Shown here piece after piece: positions 42,826 to 50,768 of a stretch of 64,000 bases of DNA. The DNA is taken from the NCBI GenBank assembly GCA_026005175.1, contig BPKO01000003.1, forward strand, positions 62,001-126,000, in the 5' to 3' direction. Source of the stretch: Candidatus Tectimicrobiota bacterium (GTDB taxonomy: Bacteria; Tectomicrobia; Entotheonellia; Entotheonellales; Entotheonellaceae). How positions within the stretch are numbered: the first letter of the stretch is position 1; every line of letters starts with the position of its first letter. The position numbers were made by a program, and so were the translations under genes. The notes under the pieces are model-generated. The model worked only from the letters and a program-made list of their open reading frames with translations, had not been told where the DNA came from and searched no databases.

Positions 42826-43848
42826 ATGGAAGGTTCATCGGCAACGTCTCTGCCCGCGCATGAAACCAGGGCACCCCGGGCGCTGTCGCTGATGCACCGC
42901 ACGGCCGACCGCGTGCTGCCACGGCTGCGGCTGACGCGCTACCACCAGGGGCCGGATCCGCGCTTTCGTGCTGCCGTGGAGCGGCTGCTGGAGGGGGCAC
43001 GCGGCGATCCCCGGCAGCTGTTCCGCACCGCTGGCCTGCTGGCCTTGCCCCTGGCGCCTTCGGCGGCAGCCACCGCCTTTCACCTGCCAAGCCCGGTGAC
43101 CATGCCCGGCGATGAGGCCAACAACGTGCTCTACGGCCACTGGTTTCCCGCCGCCACCCGGCCGCCGCTGGCGGCGACGGTGTTTTTACACGGCTGGCGC
43201 CGCGACGCCCTGCGCTACGAGTTTCTCTTTTGCCAGGGACTGGCGGCGCAAGGCATCGACTGCCTGCTGCTGGTGCTGCCCTACCACGGGCCGCGGCGCC
43301 CTGCCGGCACCTGGAGCGGCGAGCTGGCCCTCTCTCCGGACATCTACCGCACCGTGTGGGGCTTTCGCCAGGCGGTGATCGAGGCACGCCTGGCCGCCCA
43401 CTGGCTGCGCGCCTACCGCACGCAGCGGGTAGGCATTGTGGGCTTCAGCCTCGGCGGCATGATCGCCCACGTGGTGATGGCCACCGAAGCCTTCGACTTT
43501 GGCGTCTCCATTGGCGCCGCCGGCGCCCTGGCCGAGCTCGTCTTCACCAGCCCGGCCACGCGCGGGGTGCGGGCGGCCATGGTGCGGCACGGCATCGACC
43601 GCGCCACGCTGCGCCAGACGTGGCAGTGCATCGATCCCCTGACGTTTGGGCCGCTCAACCGTACCCGCCGCCTGCTGATGATGAGCGGCAAGTACGACGC
43701 CATCGTTCCTGAGCCCTTCACGCGCCTGCTGTGGGAGAGCTACGGCCGCCCGCCCTGGCGCCGCTTTCCCTGCGGCCACTGGACGGCCTCGTTTTACAGC
43801 CAGCAGGCGGTGGCCGAAACCTGCGCTTTTGTGCGCACCGGGCGATAA
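42826..43848 (+). CDS. Alpha/beta hydrolase fold protein
   Basis: Alpha/beta hydrolase of 340 residues. The nucleophile elbow GFSLGGM, the oxyanion strand VFLHGWRRDALRYE and the late acid/His region (MMSGKYDAIVPEPFTRLLWES, FPCGHWTASF) are in the correct order. The N-terminal 90 residues are Arg-rich and helical with no recognised domain. The SLGG nucleophile motif and PYHGPRRPAGTWSGE lid suggest an esterase or lipase-like enzyme; related proteins are annotated only as prolyl-oligopeptidase-like hydrolases. Its stop lies 5 bases from the convergent ThDP enzyme gene. Confidence 0.8.
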   Translation: MEGSSATSLPAHETRAPRALSLMHRTADRVLPRLRLTRYHQGPDPRFRAAVERLLEGARGDPRQLFRTAGLLALPLAPSAAATAFHLPSPVTMPGDEANNVLYGHWFPAATRPPLAATVFLHGWRRDALRYEFLFCQGLAAQGIDCLLLVLPYHGPRRPAGTWSGELALSPDIYRTVWGFRQAVIEARLAAHWLRAYRTQRVGIVGFSLGGMIAHVVMATEAFDFGVSIGAAGALAELVFTSPATRGVRAAMVRHGIDRATLRQTWQCIDPLTFGPLNRTRRLLMMSGKYDAIVPEPFTRLLWESYGRPPWRRFPCGHWTASFYSQQAVAETCAFVRTGR

Positions 43849-43853
43849 GCGGC

Positions 43854-45491
43854 TCAGGCGGTGCGCGGCGCAATCTGAAACGGCGGCGCCCAGGTGGCAA
43901 TGGGCACCTCGAGCAAGGCCGGCTTGCCGGCAGCAAGGGCCTCGGGCAGGGCTTCGTCGAGGCGCTCGGGCGCCACGCGCCGGCCGTAGGCGCCAAAAAG
44001 GCGCGCCACCTCGGCAAAGCTGGGATTGTGCAGCTCGGTGCCCACCACGCGCCCGCCGTAGCGGGTGAGCTGGTCGTGCTTGGAAGCCCCCAGGGCGTTG
44101 TCGACAAAGACCACGACCACCACGTCGATGCCGTACTGTACGGCAGTGGCCAGCTCGGGCAGGGCATACATGAAGCCGCCGTCGCCGGCGAGGGCCACCA
44201 CCGGGCGCTGCGGCGCCGCCACTTTGGCTCCTAGGGCCAGGGGGAAGCTGTAGCCCAGGGTGGCAAAGTACGAGGAGGTAAAATACGTGCGCGGCCGGCG
44301 CACGCAGTAAGCGAAGTAGCTCCAGTAGGCCACGTTGGTGATGCCGCTCACCAGCACGGCGTCGTCAGGCAGCACGCGCTGCAAGCGCCGCAGGATCTCG
44401 CAGGGGTGCGGGGCTTTTTCTTCGAGCCACTGCGCCTGGTGCTGGCGGATCTCCTGCAGCTCGGCAGCAGGCCAGCGCTCGCGGGGCACCTCCTGGCGGC
44501 GCACTTCTTCCAGCAGCGCCTGTAAGCCCAGGCGGGCGTCGGCAAGCAGGGGCACTTCCGGGGCGTACGTCTTGCCAAGGACCTGGGGATCGACGTCGAG
44601 GTGGATGAGCCGCTGCGGCGGGTGTAGGGCGTTGAGGCCCCGCATCGGCGTCATGAGCCGCGTGCCCACCGCCAGGACGACGTCGGCCTGGGGCATGGCC
44701 CAGCTCGGCGCGCCGTGGCCGTAGGCCCCCACCCCGAGCGCCAAGGGGTGGTCTTCGGGGATACTCCCTTTACCTTCCGGCGTGGTGGCCACCGGGGCGC
44801 CCAGGGCCTCGGCCAGCGCCACCAGCTCCCGGGAAGCTTCGGCCCAGATCACGCCGCCGCCGGCCCAGATAAGTGGCTTGCGCGCTGCGCGCAGCAGCGC
44901 CGCCGCCCGCCGCACTTGCTCCCAGTCTGGCGGCGTCGGCGGCACGGCATCCCCAGGCGTAAAGGCAAACTCGGCGCGTGCGGCAAGCACGTCGGGCGGG
45001 ATCTCCACGTGCGTCGGGCGCGGCCGGCCCTGGCGCATCTGGCGCATGGCTTCCTGAATGGCGGCGGGAATGGCCGTCGCCTCCAGCACCCGCTGCCGCC
45101 ACTTGGTAAGGGGGCGGACGACTTCGAGCTGGTCGTTCACCTCGTGCAGGGCGCCGCGGTCACGCCCCAGGTTGACGCTTTCCACTTGCCCGGCCAGCAG
45201 CAGCACCGGAGAAGACGACGCGTAGGCGGTGCCCAGGGCGGCGCTGGCGTTGAGTACCCCAGGGCCAGGCACCACCAGGGCGACACCCGGCTTGCCGCTG
45301 ACCCGCGCGTAGCCATCGGCCATGTAGACGGCCGTCTGCTCGTGCCGGACGGTGAGCAGCCGCACGTCGCGGCGGCCGTAAAAGGCGTCGTAGAGGTCCA
45401 TGATCTGCACCCCGGGCAGGCCGAAGACCACCTCCACGCCCTCGCGCCGCAGGGTTTCTACGGCCGCTTCTGCTCCGGTCATCTGCGTCAT
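43854..45491 (-). CDS. Thiamine-diphosphate-dependent enzyme, acetolactate-synthase-like
   Basis: ThDP enzyme of 545 residues in three domains. The PYR domain (EAAVETLRREGVEVVFGLPGVQIM, with catalytic Glu in VRHEQTAVYMADGYARVSG) is followed by a central domain (APVATTPEGKGSIPEDHPLALG) and a PP domain with LAGDGGFMYALPELATAVQYGIDVVVVVFVDNALGA (GDG-x27-N). Family includes acetolactate synthase, glyoxylate carboligase and oxalyl-CoA decarboxylase. The CaiB-type transferase 44 bases upstream on the same strand makes a CoA-linked role possible. AAGGAGG precedes the ATG. No regulatory IlvN partner is near, so biosynthetic acetolactate synthase is unlikely. Confidence 0.85.
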   Translation of the reverse strand: MTQMTGAEAAVETLRREGVEVVFGLPGVQIMDLYDAFYGRRDVRLLTVRHEQTAVYMADGYARVSGKPGVALVVPGPGVLNASAALGTAYASSSPVLLLAGQVESVNLGRDRGALHEVNDQLEVVRPLTKWRQRVLEATAIPAAIQEAMRQMRQGRPRPTHVEIPPDVLAARAEFAFTPGDAVPPTPPDWEQVRRAAALLRAARKPLIWAGGGVIWAEASRELVALAEALGAPVATTPEGKGSIPEDHPLALGVGAYGHGAPSWAMPQADVVLAVGTRLMTPMRGLNALHPPQRLIHLDVDPQVLGKTYAPEVPLLADARLGLQALLEEVRRQEVPRERWPAAELQEIRQHQAQWLEEKAPHPCEILRRLQRVLPDDAVLVSGITNVAYWSYFAYCVRRPRTYFTSSYFATLGYSFPLALGAKVAAPQRPVVALAGDGGFMYALPELATAVQYGIDVVVVVFVDNALGASKHDQLTRYGGRVVGTELHNPSFAEVARLFGAYGRRVAPERLDEALPEALAAGKPALLEVPIATWAPPFQIAPRTA

Positions 45492-45535
45492 CTTTGCCTC
45501 CTTCACACGCGACGGCTGGCTCGCTGTCGGACGGG

Positions 45536-46753
45536 TTAAATTACCCCTTCCTGGCGCAACCTCTCCAGCTCGGCAGCCGACAAGCCAAGCAGGCCACCCA
45601 GGATCTCCTCGTTGTGCGCGCCCACCTCCGGCCCCGGCCACTCGGTGCGGCCTGGGGTTTCGACGAGCCAGGGCAGGATGGCCGGCAGGCGCAGGGGCTT
45701 GCCGTTGACTTCCACTTGCTGGAAGAGGCCGCGGGCGTGGAAGTGGGGATCGCGCAGCATGTCCTCGACGCTGTAAATGGGGCCGGCGGGCACCGCGGCG
45801 GCTTCCAGGCGCTGCAAGACCTCTGCGGCATCCAGAGAGGCGGTCCAGGCGGCGATGGCGGCATCGATTTCCGCTTCGTGGGCCACGCGCCCGGCATTGG
45901 TGGCAAAGCGGGGATCGGCGGCCATCTCCGGGCGGCCAATGGCGTGCATGAGGCGCCGGAAAATGGCATCGGCGTTGCCGCCAATGATCACGTACTTGCC
46001 GTCGCGGCAGCGGTAGGTATTGGTCGGCGCAATGCCGGTCAGCGTCGACCCCGAGGGGCCGCGCACCACGCCGGCGCCGTCGTACTCGGGAACCACCGCC
46101 TCCAGGACGTTGTATACGGCTTCGTAAATGGCCACGTCCACCACCTGACCGCGGCCGCCAGCCGGCTTCTGGCGTTGCACGTAAGCGAGCAAGATGCCGA
46201 TGACGGCGTGCAGGCCGGCCAGGGTGTCGCCCAGGCTGAGGTTAGGGCGCACCGGCGGCTGGCCGGGGAAGCCGTTGAGGTAGCGAAAGCCGCCGATGCC
46301 TTCGCACACCGCAGCAAAGCCGGGCCGCGCCGCGTACGGCCCCGTCTGCCCGTAGCCCGAAATGCGGGCGTAGATGAGGCCGGGGTTTTCTTGCTTTAGG
46401 TCTTCGGGCCCCAGGCCCCACTTTTCCAGGGTGCCGGGGCGGAAGTTTTCAATCAGCACATCGACCCGCGCCGCCAGCTGCCGAGCCAGCTGGCGACCCT
46501 TTTCGGTATGCAGGTTGAGGGTGATGCACTTTTTGTTGCGCCCCAGGCTACGCCACCAAAACGAGGTGCCGTGCTCGTCCAGCACGCGCCAGCCGCGCAG
46601 GGGGTCGCCGCTGCCTGGCGGTTCGACTTTGATCACCTCGGCGCCAAAGTAGCCCAGCACGCAGCCGGCAAAGGGTCCGGCGATCAGCTGTCCCAGCTCC
46701 AAGACACGCATCCCCTCCAGGGGGCGCGGCGAGAAAATGGGGTCAGAGTACAT
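45536..46753 (-). CDS. CaiB/BaiF family CoA-transferase, start codon within a RAYT repeat
   Basis: Class III CoA-transferase of 405 residues: PLEGMRVLELGQLIAGPFAGCVLGYFGAEVIKVEPPGSGDPLRGW, then SLGRNKKCITLNLHTEKG, VDVLIENFRPGTLEKWGLG and the Asp-containing LSLGDTLAGLHAVIGILLAY. These enzymes move CoA between carboxylates. The best start is the ATG at 46753, inside the palindromic repeat: it adds MYSDPIFSPR before the family start and has GGAAGAA upstream. The alternative ATG at 46711 would cut off PLEG. It overlaps the RAYT end by 11 bases and lies upstream of the ThDP enzyme. Confidence 0.88.
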   Translation of the reverse strand: MYSDPIFSPRPLEGMRVLELGQLIAGPFAGCVLGYFGAEVIKVEPPGSGDPLRGWRVLDEHGTSFWWRSLGRNKKCITLNLHTEKGRQLARQLAARVDVLIENFRPGTLEKWGLGPEDLKQENPGLIYARISGYGQTGPYAARPGFAAVCEGIGGFRYLNGFPGQPPVRPNLSLGDTLAGLHAVIGILLAYVQRQKPAGGRGQVVDVAIYEAVYNVLEAVVPEYDGAGVVRGPSGSTLTGIAPTNTYRCRDGKYVIIGGNADAIFRRLMHAIGRPEMAADPRFATNAGRVAHEAEIDAAIAAWTASLDAAEVLQRLEAAAVPAGPIYSVEDMLRDPHFHARGLFQQVEVNGKPLRLPAILPWLVETPGRTEWPGPEVGAHNEEILGGLLGLSAAELERLRQEGVI

Positions 46754-46757
46754 TTTC
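46733..46757. repeat. RAYT-associated palindromic repeat, copy 2 (contains RAYT stop and CaiB start)
   Basis: Arms GAAAATG (46733-46739) and CATTTTC (46751-46757) with an 11-base loop GGGTCAGAGTA, the inverse orientation of copy 1. Read on the minus strand it encodes the last residues ENVL and stop of the RAYT, and in another frame the first codons MYSDPIF of the CoA-transferase. Confidence 0.85.
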
Positions 46758-47447
46758 TTCCAGGGGCTTGGGCGGGCGGCCGCGGCGGGGGCGCACCAGA
46801 CGCCGTCCCCGCAGCTGCGCCAGCGCTTCCTGAAACTGCTCCGAGCCAATGGCCCGGCCTTGGCGGGTCGCTTGCCGAATCTGCTCCCACTCCTCGGCTT
46901 GCCAGCTTTCCTCCATCCACGCCCGGTACGCCCGGCATCTGGCCTCAGCGTCCGCCCCCAACCCGGCGTACCACGGGTCCTCATCCACCACCGCATCGGG
47001 AACGCCAAGGGCGCGGCAGCGATAACTGCTCCAGCGATACTCGGCGGGATGCGTCACCAGGCCAGCACGCACGGGGTTGAGCTCGATGTAGCGGCCGCAC
47101 CTGAGCAAATAGGCATCCCGGCTGATCACCGCGCTTTTGAAGCGCCCTTCCCACAGCGTCCCAGATCGCTGGTAGGTCGCATTGATGTACCGCACATACC
47201 GCCGGCCCACGCTCTGCATGAAGCGCCCTAAGGCCTCAGCCTGCGGCGGTTCGACAATGAGGTGGACATGGTTGGTCATGAGGACATAGGCATAGATCCG
47301 ACACTGACACGCAAGCTTCGCTTGCTGCAAGCACGCCAAATAGAAACTGTAATCGGCCTCGGTAAAGAAAATCCGCTGGCGGTTGTTCCCGCGCTGAATG
47401 ACGTGATGGGGATAGCCAGGCAGCACAAGCCGTGGTTGTCGAGCCAT
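46743..47447 (-). mobile_element. REP-associated tyrosine transposase (RAYT, Y1_Tnp domain)
   Basis: Single-copy HUH-type transposase of the TnpA_REP class, 234 residues. Beginning PRLVLPGYPHHVIQRGNNRQRIFF, the HUH motif is TNHVHLIVEP (His60, His62), and the tyrosine region is SVGRRYVRYINATYQRSGTLWEGRFKS. RAYTs process short palindromic REP elements rather than moving themselves. Three copies of a 25-bp palindrome flank the gene and a fourth lies at 29943. The C-terminal ENVL and stop lie in the flanking copy. It is an intact coding gene; GGAGGGG lies just before the ATG. Confidence 0.9.
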
Positions 47448-47461
47448 TCGCCCCTCCACCC

Positions 47462-47486
47462 AAAAATGTTCTCTGACCCCATTTCT
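47462..47486. repeat. RAYT-associated palindromic repeat, copy 3
   Basis: Arms AAAAATG (47462-47468) and CATTTCT (47480-47486; one mismatch) around TTCTCTGACCC. It lies 15 bases upstream of the RAYT ATG, hence in its leader, and in direct orientation with copy 4. Confidence 0.85.
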
Positions 47487-47513
47487 GGAGAGGAACGTCC
47501 CTCCTGGCCCGCC

Positions 47514-47538
47514 AAAAATGTTCTCTGACCCCATTTTT
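47514..47538. repeat. RAYT-associated palindromic repeat, copy 4
   Basis: Arms AAAAATG (47514-47520) and CATTTTT (47532-47538) around TTCTCTGACCC. It is separated from copy 3 by 27 bases that hold a weak palindrome (GGAGAGGAACGTCCCTCC). Two directly repeated units next to a RAYT are a typical REP doublet. Confidence 0.85.
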
Positions 47539-47539
47539 T

Positions 47540-47567
47540 GCCGCCGGTGCGGCGGCGCACCGGCGGC
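47540..47567. repeat. 12-bp perfect GC hairpin beyond the FKBP stop codon
   Basis: GCCGCCGGTGCG (47540-47551) and CGCACCGGCGGC (47556-47567) with loop GCGG. It lies 8 bases past the FKBP stop codon and directly borders repeat copy 4. In the FKBP direction it is followed by AAAAAATGG, not T residues. It could be a terminator-like 3' barrier or part of the REP-like unit. Confidence 0.55.
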
Positions 47568-47574
47568 GCGAGGG

Positions 47575-48006
47575 CTACGAAACGATCTCGACAAGGGTGA
47601 TCTCGAACACCAGGTCTTTGCCGGCCAGCGGGTGGTTGGCGTCCAGGGTGATGGAGGCCTCGTTGACTTCGGTCACCAGCACCGGGATGGCGGCGCCATC
47701 GGGTTGGGTCATCTGCAGCCGCTGGCCCACGTAGGGCTCAAGCCCCGGCGGCAGCTGCTGCCGCGCCACCTCGAACACCATCTCTGGCCGGTGCGCGCCG
47801 TAGGCCTGGTCCGCGGAGACGGTTTCGGTTTTCGTCTCCCCAACGTGCATCCCCAGTACTGCCTGCTCAAAGCCCGGGATGAGCTCGCCCTGCCCCAGGG
47901 TGAACTCCAGCGGCTCGCGCTGCAGCGAAGAGTCAAAAGTCGTGCCGTCGATGAGCTTGCCGGTATAATGGACCTTGACGGTGTCCCCGATTTTTGCTTG
48001 TACCAT
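47575..48006 (-). CDS. FKBP-type peptidyl-prolyl isomerase (SlyD-like)
   Basis: FKBP-type prolyl isomerase of 143 residues with an inserted chaperone (IF) flap: AKIGDTVKVHYTGKLIDGTTFDSS, then LEFTLGQGELIPGFEQAVLGMHVGE, the insert SADQAYGAHRPEMVFEVARQQLPP, and the closing TLDANHPLAGKDLVFEITLVEI. The motif NHPLAGKDL is characteristic of SlyD. There is no His-rich tail, so nickel delivery is unlikely; a folding-catalyst role is expected. The second ATG (48006) is preferred since AGGAG lies 6-7 bases before it. Confidence 0.93.
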   Translation of the reverse strand: MVQAKIGDTVKVHYTGKLIDGTTFDSSLQREPLEFTLGQGELIPGFEQAVLGMHVGETKTETVSADQAYGAHRPEMVFEVARQQLPPGLEPYVGQRLQMTQPDGAAIPVLVTEVNEASITLDANHPLAGKDLVFEITLVEIVS

Positions 48007-48182
48007 GATCATCTCCTACGGAAAGGGAAACCCTGCGTGCGCCCAGGTGGGAGAAGGAAGGCATCCCGACGGGGACCACCACCGTCCCAACAAGGTGTGC
48101 AGATTGTCTTAATGGTCGCCGATTCGGCGTCGGGTGTCAAGCCACAACGGCACGGCGCTGCGCTTCCTGGCGCAAGAGCCCT

Positions 48183-49082
48183 ATGGCCGTAGAACAGCTG
48201 CTGCTCAACAGCCTCATTCGCGCCGCCGAGCTGGGCCTGCTGAGCCTCGGGCTCACCCTGCTCTACGGCCTGCTGCGCTTTGCCAACTTCGCGCACGTGG
48301 AGTTTGCCGTGGTGGGCGCCTACCTGGCCCTTTTCTTCAACCGGAGTTGGCACTGGCCGCTGCCGGCCGCAGCCTTGCTGGCCATGGGGCTTACCGGCAG
48401 CCTGGGCCTGGCCGTGGACCGCCTGGTTTTTTGCCGCTTGCGCCATGCTGCACCGGTGATGCTGATGATCACTTCGTTTGGTCTGGGGATCGCCTTGCGC
48501 GAAGGGGTGCGCACGCTGTGGGGGCCGGCGCCGCAGCTCTACCCGCTACCGCTGCAGCGCCCCTGGCTGCTGGGACCGGTGCGGCTGACGCCGCTGCAGC
48601 TGGGCATCCTGGGCGCTGCCCTCGCCTGCGCCCTGCTGCTCCACCTTCTGCTTACCACCACGCGGGCGGGCATGGCCATGCGCGCCACCGCCGATCACCC
48701 GGAACTGGCTCAGGCCTGCGGCATTGCCACCGAGCGCGTCATCGGCAGCGTGTGGTTTCTCGGCGCCGCTTTTGCCGCCCTGGCCGGTGTCCTCATGGGG
48801 GCCGAAACGCAGCTGCACCCCAACATGGGCTTTGCGGTCATCATTCCCGTCTTCTGCGCTGCCCTCCTGGGCGGCATCGGCCGCCCCTACGGCGCCTTGC
48901 TGGGCGCCCTGCTTCTGGCCCTGGCAGAAAACGCCGGCCTGCGGGTGAACTTTGGCGCCTTGCTGCCCGGGGGCTCCTGGTACTTGCCCACCGGGTACAA
49001 GGACGCCATTGCCTTTGCCGTGCTCATCCTGGTCCTCTTGCTGCGCCCGCAGGGCCTGCTGGGAGGAAAAAGACCGCGATGA
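48183..49082 (+). CDS. livH: Branched-chain amino-acid-type ABC permease LivH (locus 3)
   Basis: LivH permease of 299 residues with eight or so membrane segments: LLLNSLIRAAELGLLSLGLTLLYGLLRFANFAHVEFAVVGAYL, then VDRLVFCRLRHAAPVMLMITSFGLGIALREGVRTLWG, the coupling loop RATADHPELAQACGIATERVIG and GGIGRPYGALLGALLLALAEN. It is first gene of the third cassette. No clear promoter is seen in the 176 bases to the divergent FKBP gene. Its TGA overlaps the livM ATG (ATGA). Confidence 0.9.
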   Translation: MAVEQLLLNSLIRAAELGLLSLGLTLLYGLLRFANFAHVEFAVVGAYLALFFNRSWHWPLPAAALLAMGLTGSLGLAVDRLVFCRLRHAAPVMLMITSFGLGIALREGVRTLWGPAPQLYPLPLQRPWLLGPVRLTPLQLGILGAALACALLLHLLLTTTRAGMAMRATADHPELAQACGIATERVIGSVWFLGAAFAALAGVLMGAETQLHPNMGFAVIIPVFCAALLGGIGRPYGALLGALLLALAENAGLRVNFGALLPGGSWYLPTGYKDAIAFAVLILVLLLRPQGLLGGKRPR

Positions 49083-50002
49083 GCGAGTTCCTTGTCTACC
49101 TGGCCACGATGAGCGGCATTTACGGCATCCTCAGCCTGAGCCTGAACCTGCAGTACGGCCTTACCGGCCTGGCCAACTTCGGCCACGTGGCTTTTTTCAT
49201 GCTCGGGGCCTACACCTCGACCATCCTGGTGCTGCTCGCCCAGCTCCCCTTCCCCCTGGGGCTTCTGGGCGGCGCCCTGGCGGCCGCGCTGTTTGGCGGC
49301 CTCATCGCCTTGCCCACCGCCAACTTGCAGCAGGACTACTGGGCCATCACTACCCTGGCGGCGGCGGAAATCGTGCGCCTCGTCTTTCTCAACCAGCCCC
49401 TCAAGGGGCCTTACGTCGGGGCCTCTTTTGGCGTGGGGGGCATTCCCCAGCCCTGGCGCCAGGCCTTTAGCGCGGCTACCTACCCTTACTTCTACTTGGC
49501 GCTGGTGCTTGCTTGCCTGCTTGCCACCTACGCCGTGGTGAGCTGGCTGGCGCGCATGCCGTTTGGCCGCACCCTGCGCGCCATCCGCGAGGGCGATGCG
49601 GTGCCCCTGGCCCTGGGGAAAAACGTGGGGCGATTTCGCGTCAAGGTGATGATGCTGGGCGGCGCCCTGGGTGGGGTGGCCGGCAGCCTGTTTGCGCACT
49701 ACAATGCCTTCATCGATCCTTACTACTTTCTTCCCCTGGAAACCTTCCTGGTGTGGGCGATGGTGCTGCTGGGCGGCTGCGGCAACCACCTGGGCGCCTT
49801 GCTGGGCACGGTGACGGTGCTGGCTTTTTACCACTCGACCCGCTTTCTCAAAGACTACTTGCCGCTTCCCTCGCAAACCCTGGCCTCGCTGCGCATGGTG
49901 GTCATCGGGGTGCTCATCATCCTCGTGGTCCTTTTCCTGCCCCAGGGCCTGCTGCCGGAGAGGAAACGCCGCTATGGACCAAGACGTCCTGCTCGCAGTT
50001 GA
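49079..50002 (+). CDS. livM: Branched-chain amino-acid-type ABC permease LivM (locus 3)
   Basis: LivM permease of 307 residues: LSLNLQYGLTGLANFGHVAFFMLGAYTSTILV, LIALPTANLQQDYWAITTLAAAEIVRLVF, the cytoplasmic loop LRAIREGDAVPLALGKNVGRFRVKVMMLGGALGGVAGSL, and the final LVWAMVLLGGCGNHLGALLGT. Its C terminus (ERKRRYGPRRPARS) overlaps the livG start by 29 bases. Reading frame intact. Confidence 0.9.
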   Translation: MSEFLVYLATMSGIYGILSLSLNLQYGLTGLANFGHVAFFMLGAYTSTILVLLAQLPFPLGLLGGALAAALFGGLIALPTANLQQDYWAITTLAAAEIVRLVFLNQPLKGPYVGASFGVGGIPQPWRQAFSAATYPYFYLALVLACLLATYAVVSWLARMPFGRTLRAIREGDAVPLALGKNVGRFRVKVMMLGGALGGVAGSLFAHYNAFIDPYYFLPLETFLVWAMVLLGGCGNHLGALLGTVTVLAFYHSTRFLKDYLPLPSQTLASLRMVVIGVLIILVVLFLPQGLLPERKRRYGPRRPARS

Positions 50003-50768
50003 GAGCGTGCACAAGCGTTTTGGAGGGCTCGTGGCCCTCGACGGGGTATCGCTGGTGGTGCGCCGCGGCCGCATCACCGGCCTCATCGGCCCCAACGGCT
50101 CGGGAAAAACCACCCTCTTTAACGTCATTACCGGCTTCCTGCGCCCCGAGCGCGGCCGCGTGCGCTTTGCCGGCACCGACCTCACCGGCCTCTCCCCCGA
50201 CCGCATTGCCCGCCTGGGCCTGTGCCGCACCTTCCAGCTCAGCCTGCACCCCCGGCGCCTGACGGTGATGGAGAACTTGCTGCTGGCCCCCCAACAGCAA
50301 GCCGGCGAAGGCCTGCTGGCGTGCTTCCTGCGCCCGGGCAAGGTGTGGCGCCAGGAACGCCAGTTCCTGGCGCGTGCCTGGGAGCTCCTGGCGCAAGTTG
50401 GCCTGGCAGACCACGCCGACGCCGAAGCCGGCAGCCTCTCTGGCGGCCAGCAAAAGCTGCTGGCCTTGGCGCAGGTGCTCATGGCCGACCCGCAGCTGGT
50501 GCTCCTCGACGAGCCCACCGCCGGCGTCAATCCCACCCTGGCGCAGCACTTAGTGGCCCTCCTCCGCACCCTGCAGCGCCAAGGCCGGGACTTCTGCATC
50601 ATCGAGCACAACCTGCGGGTGGTGCGCCGCCTCTGCGATGAGGTCTATGTGCTGGACCACGGGCAGATTCTTGCCCACGGCGACCCGGCCACCGTGCTGC
50701 AGCGCGAGGAGGTGCTGCGCGCTTACCTGTCGCGGCGGGCGCTGCGCGCCGAGGAACCAGACCGATGA
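49974..50768 (+). CDS. livG: Branched-chain amino-acid-type ABC ATPase LivG (locus 3)
   Basis: ABC ATPase of 264 residues. Walker A is GPNGSGKTT, the LivG insert LGLCRTFQLSLHPRRLTVMENLLLAP, a full canonical signature LSGGQQKLLALAQVL, Walker B LVLLDEPTAGVN, and the H-loop IIEHNLRVVRRLC. Having LSGGQ rather than the degenerate LivG signature is less common. GAGAGG precedes the ATG, which lies inside livM. Overlaps livF by 4 bases. Confidence 0.9.
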   Translation: MDQDVLLAVESVHKRFGGLVALDGVSLVVRRGRITGLIGPNGSGKTTLFNVITGFLRPERGRVRFAGTDLTGLSPDRIARLGLCRTFQLSLHPRRLTVMENLLLAPQQQAGEGLLACFLRPGKVWRQERQFLARAWELLAQVGLADHADAEAGSLSGGQQKLLALAQVLMADPQLVLLDEPTAGVNPTLAQHLVALLRTLQRQGRDFCIIEHNLRVVRRLCDEVYVLDHGQILAHGDPATVLQREEVLRAYLSRRALRAEEPDR

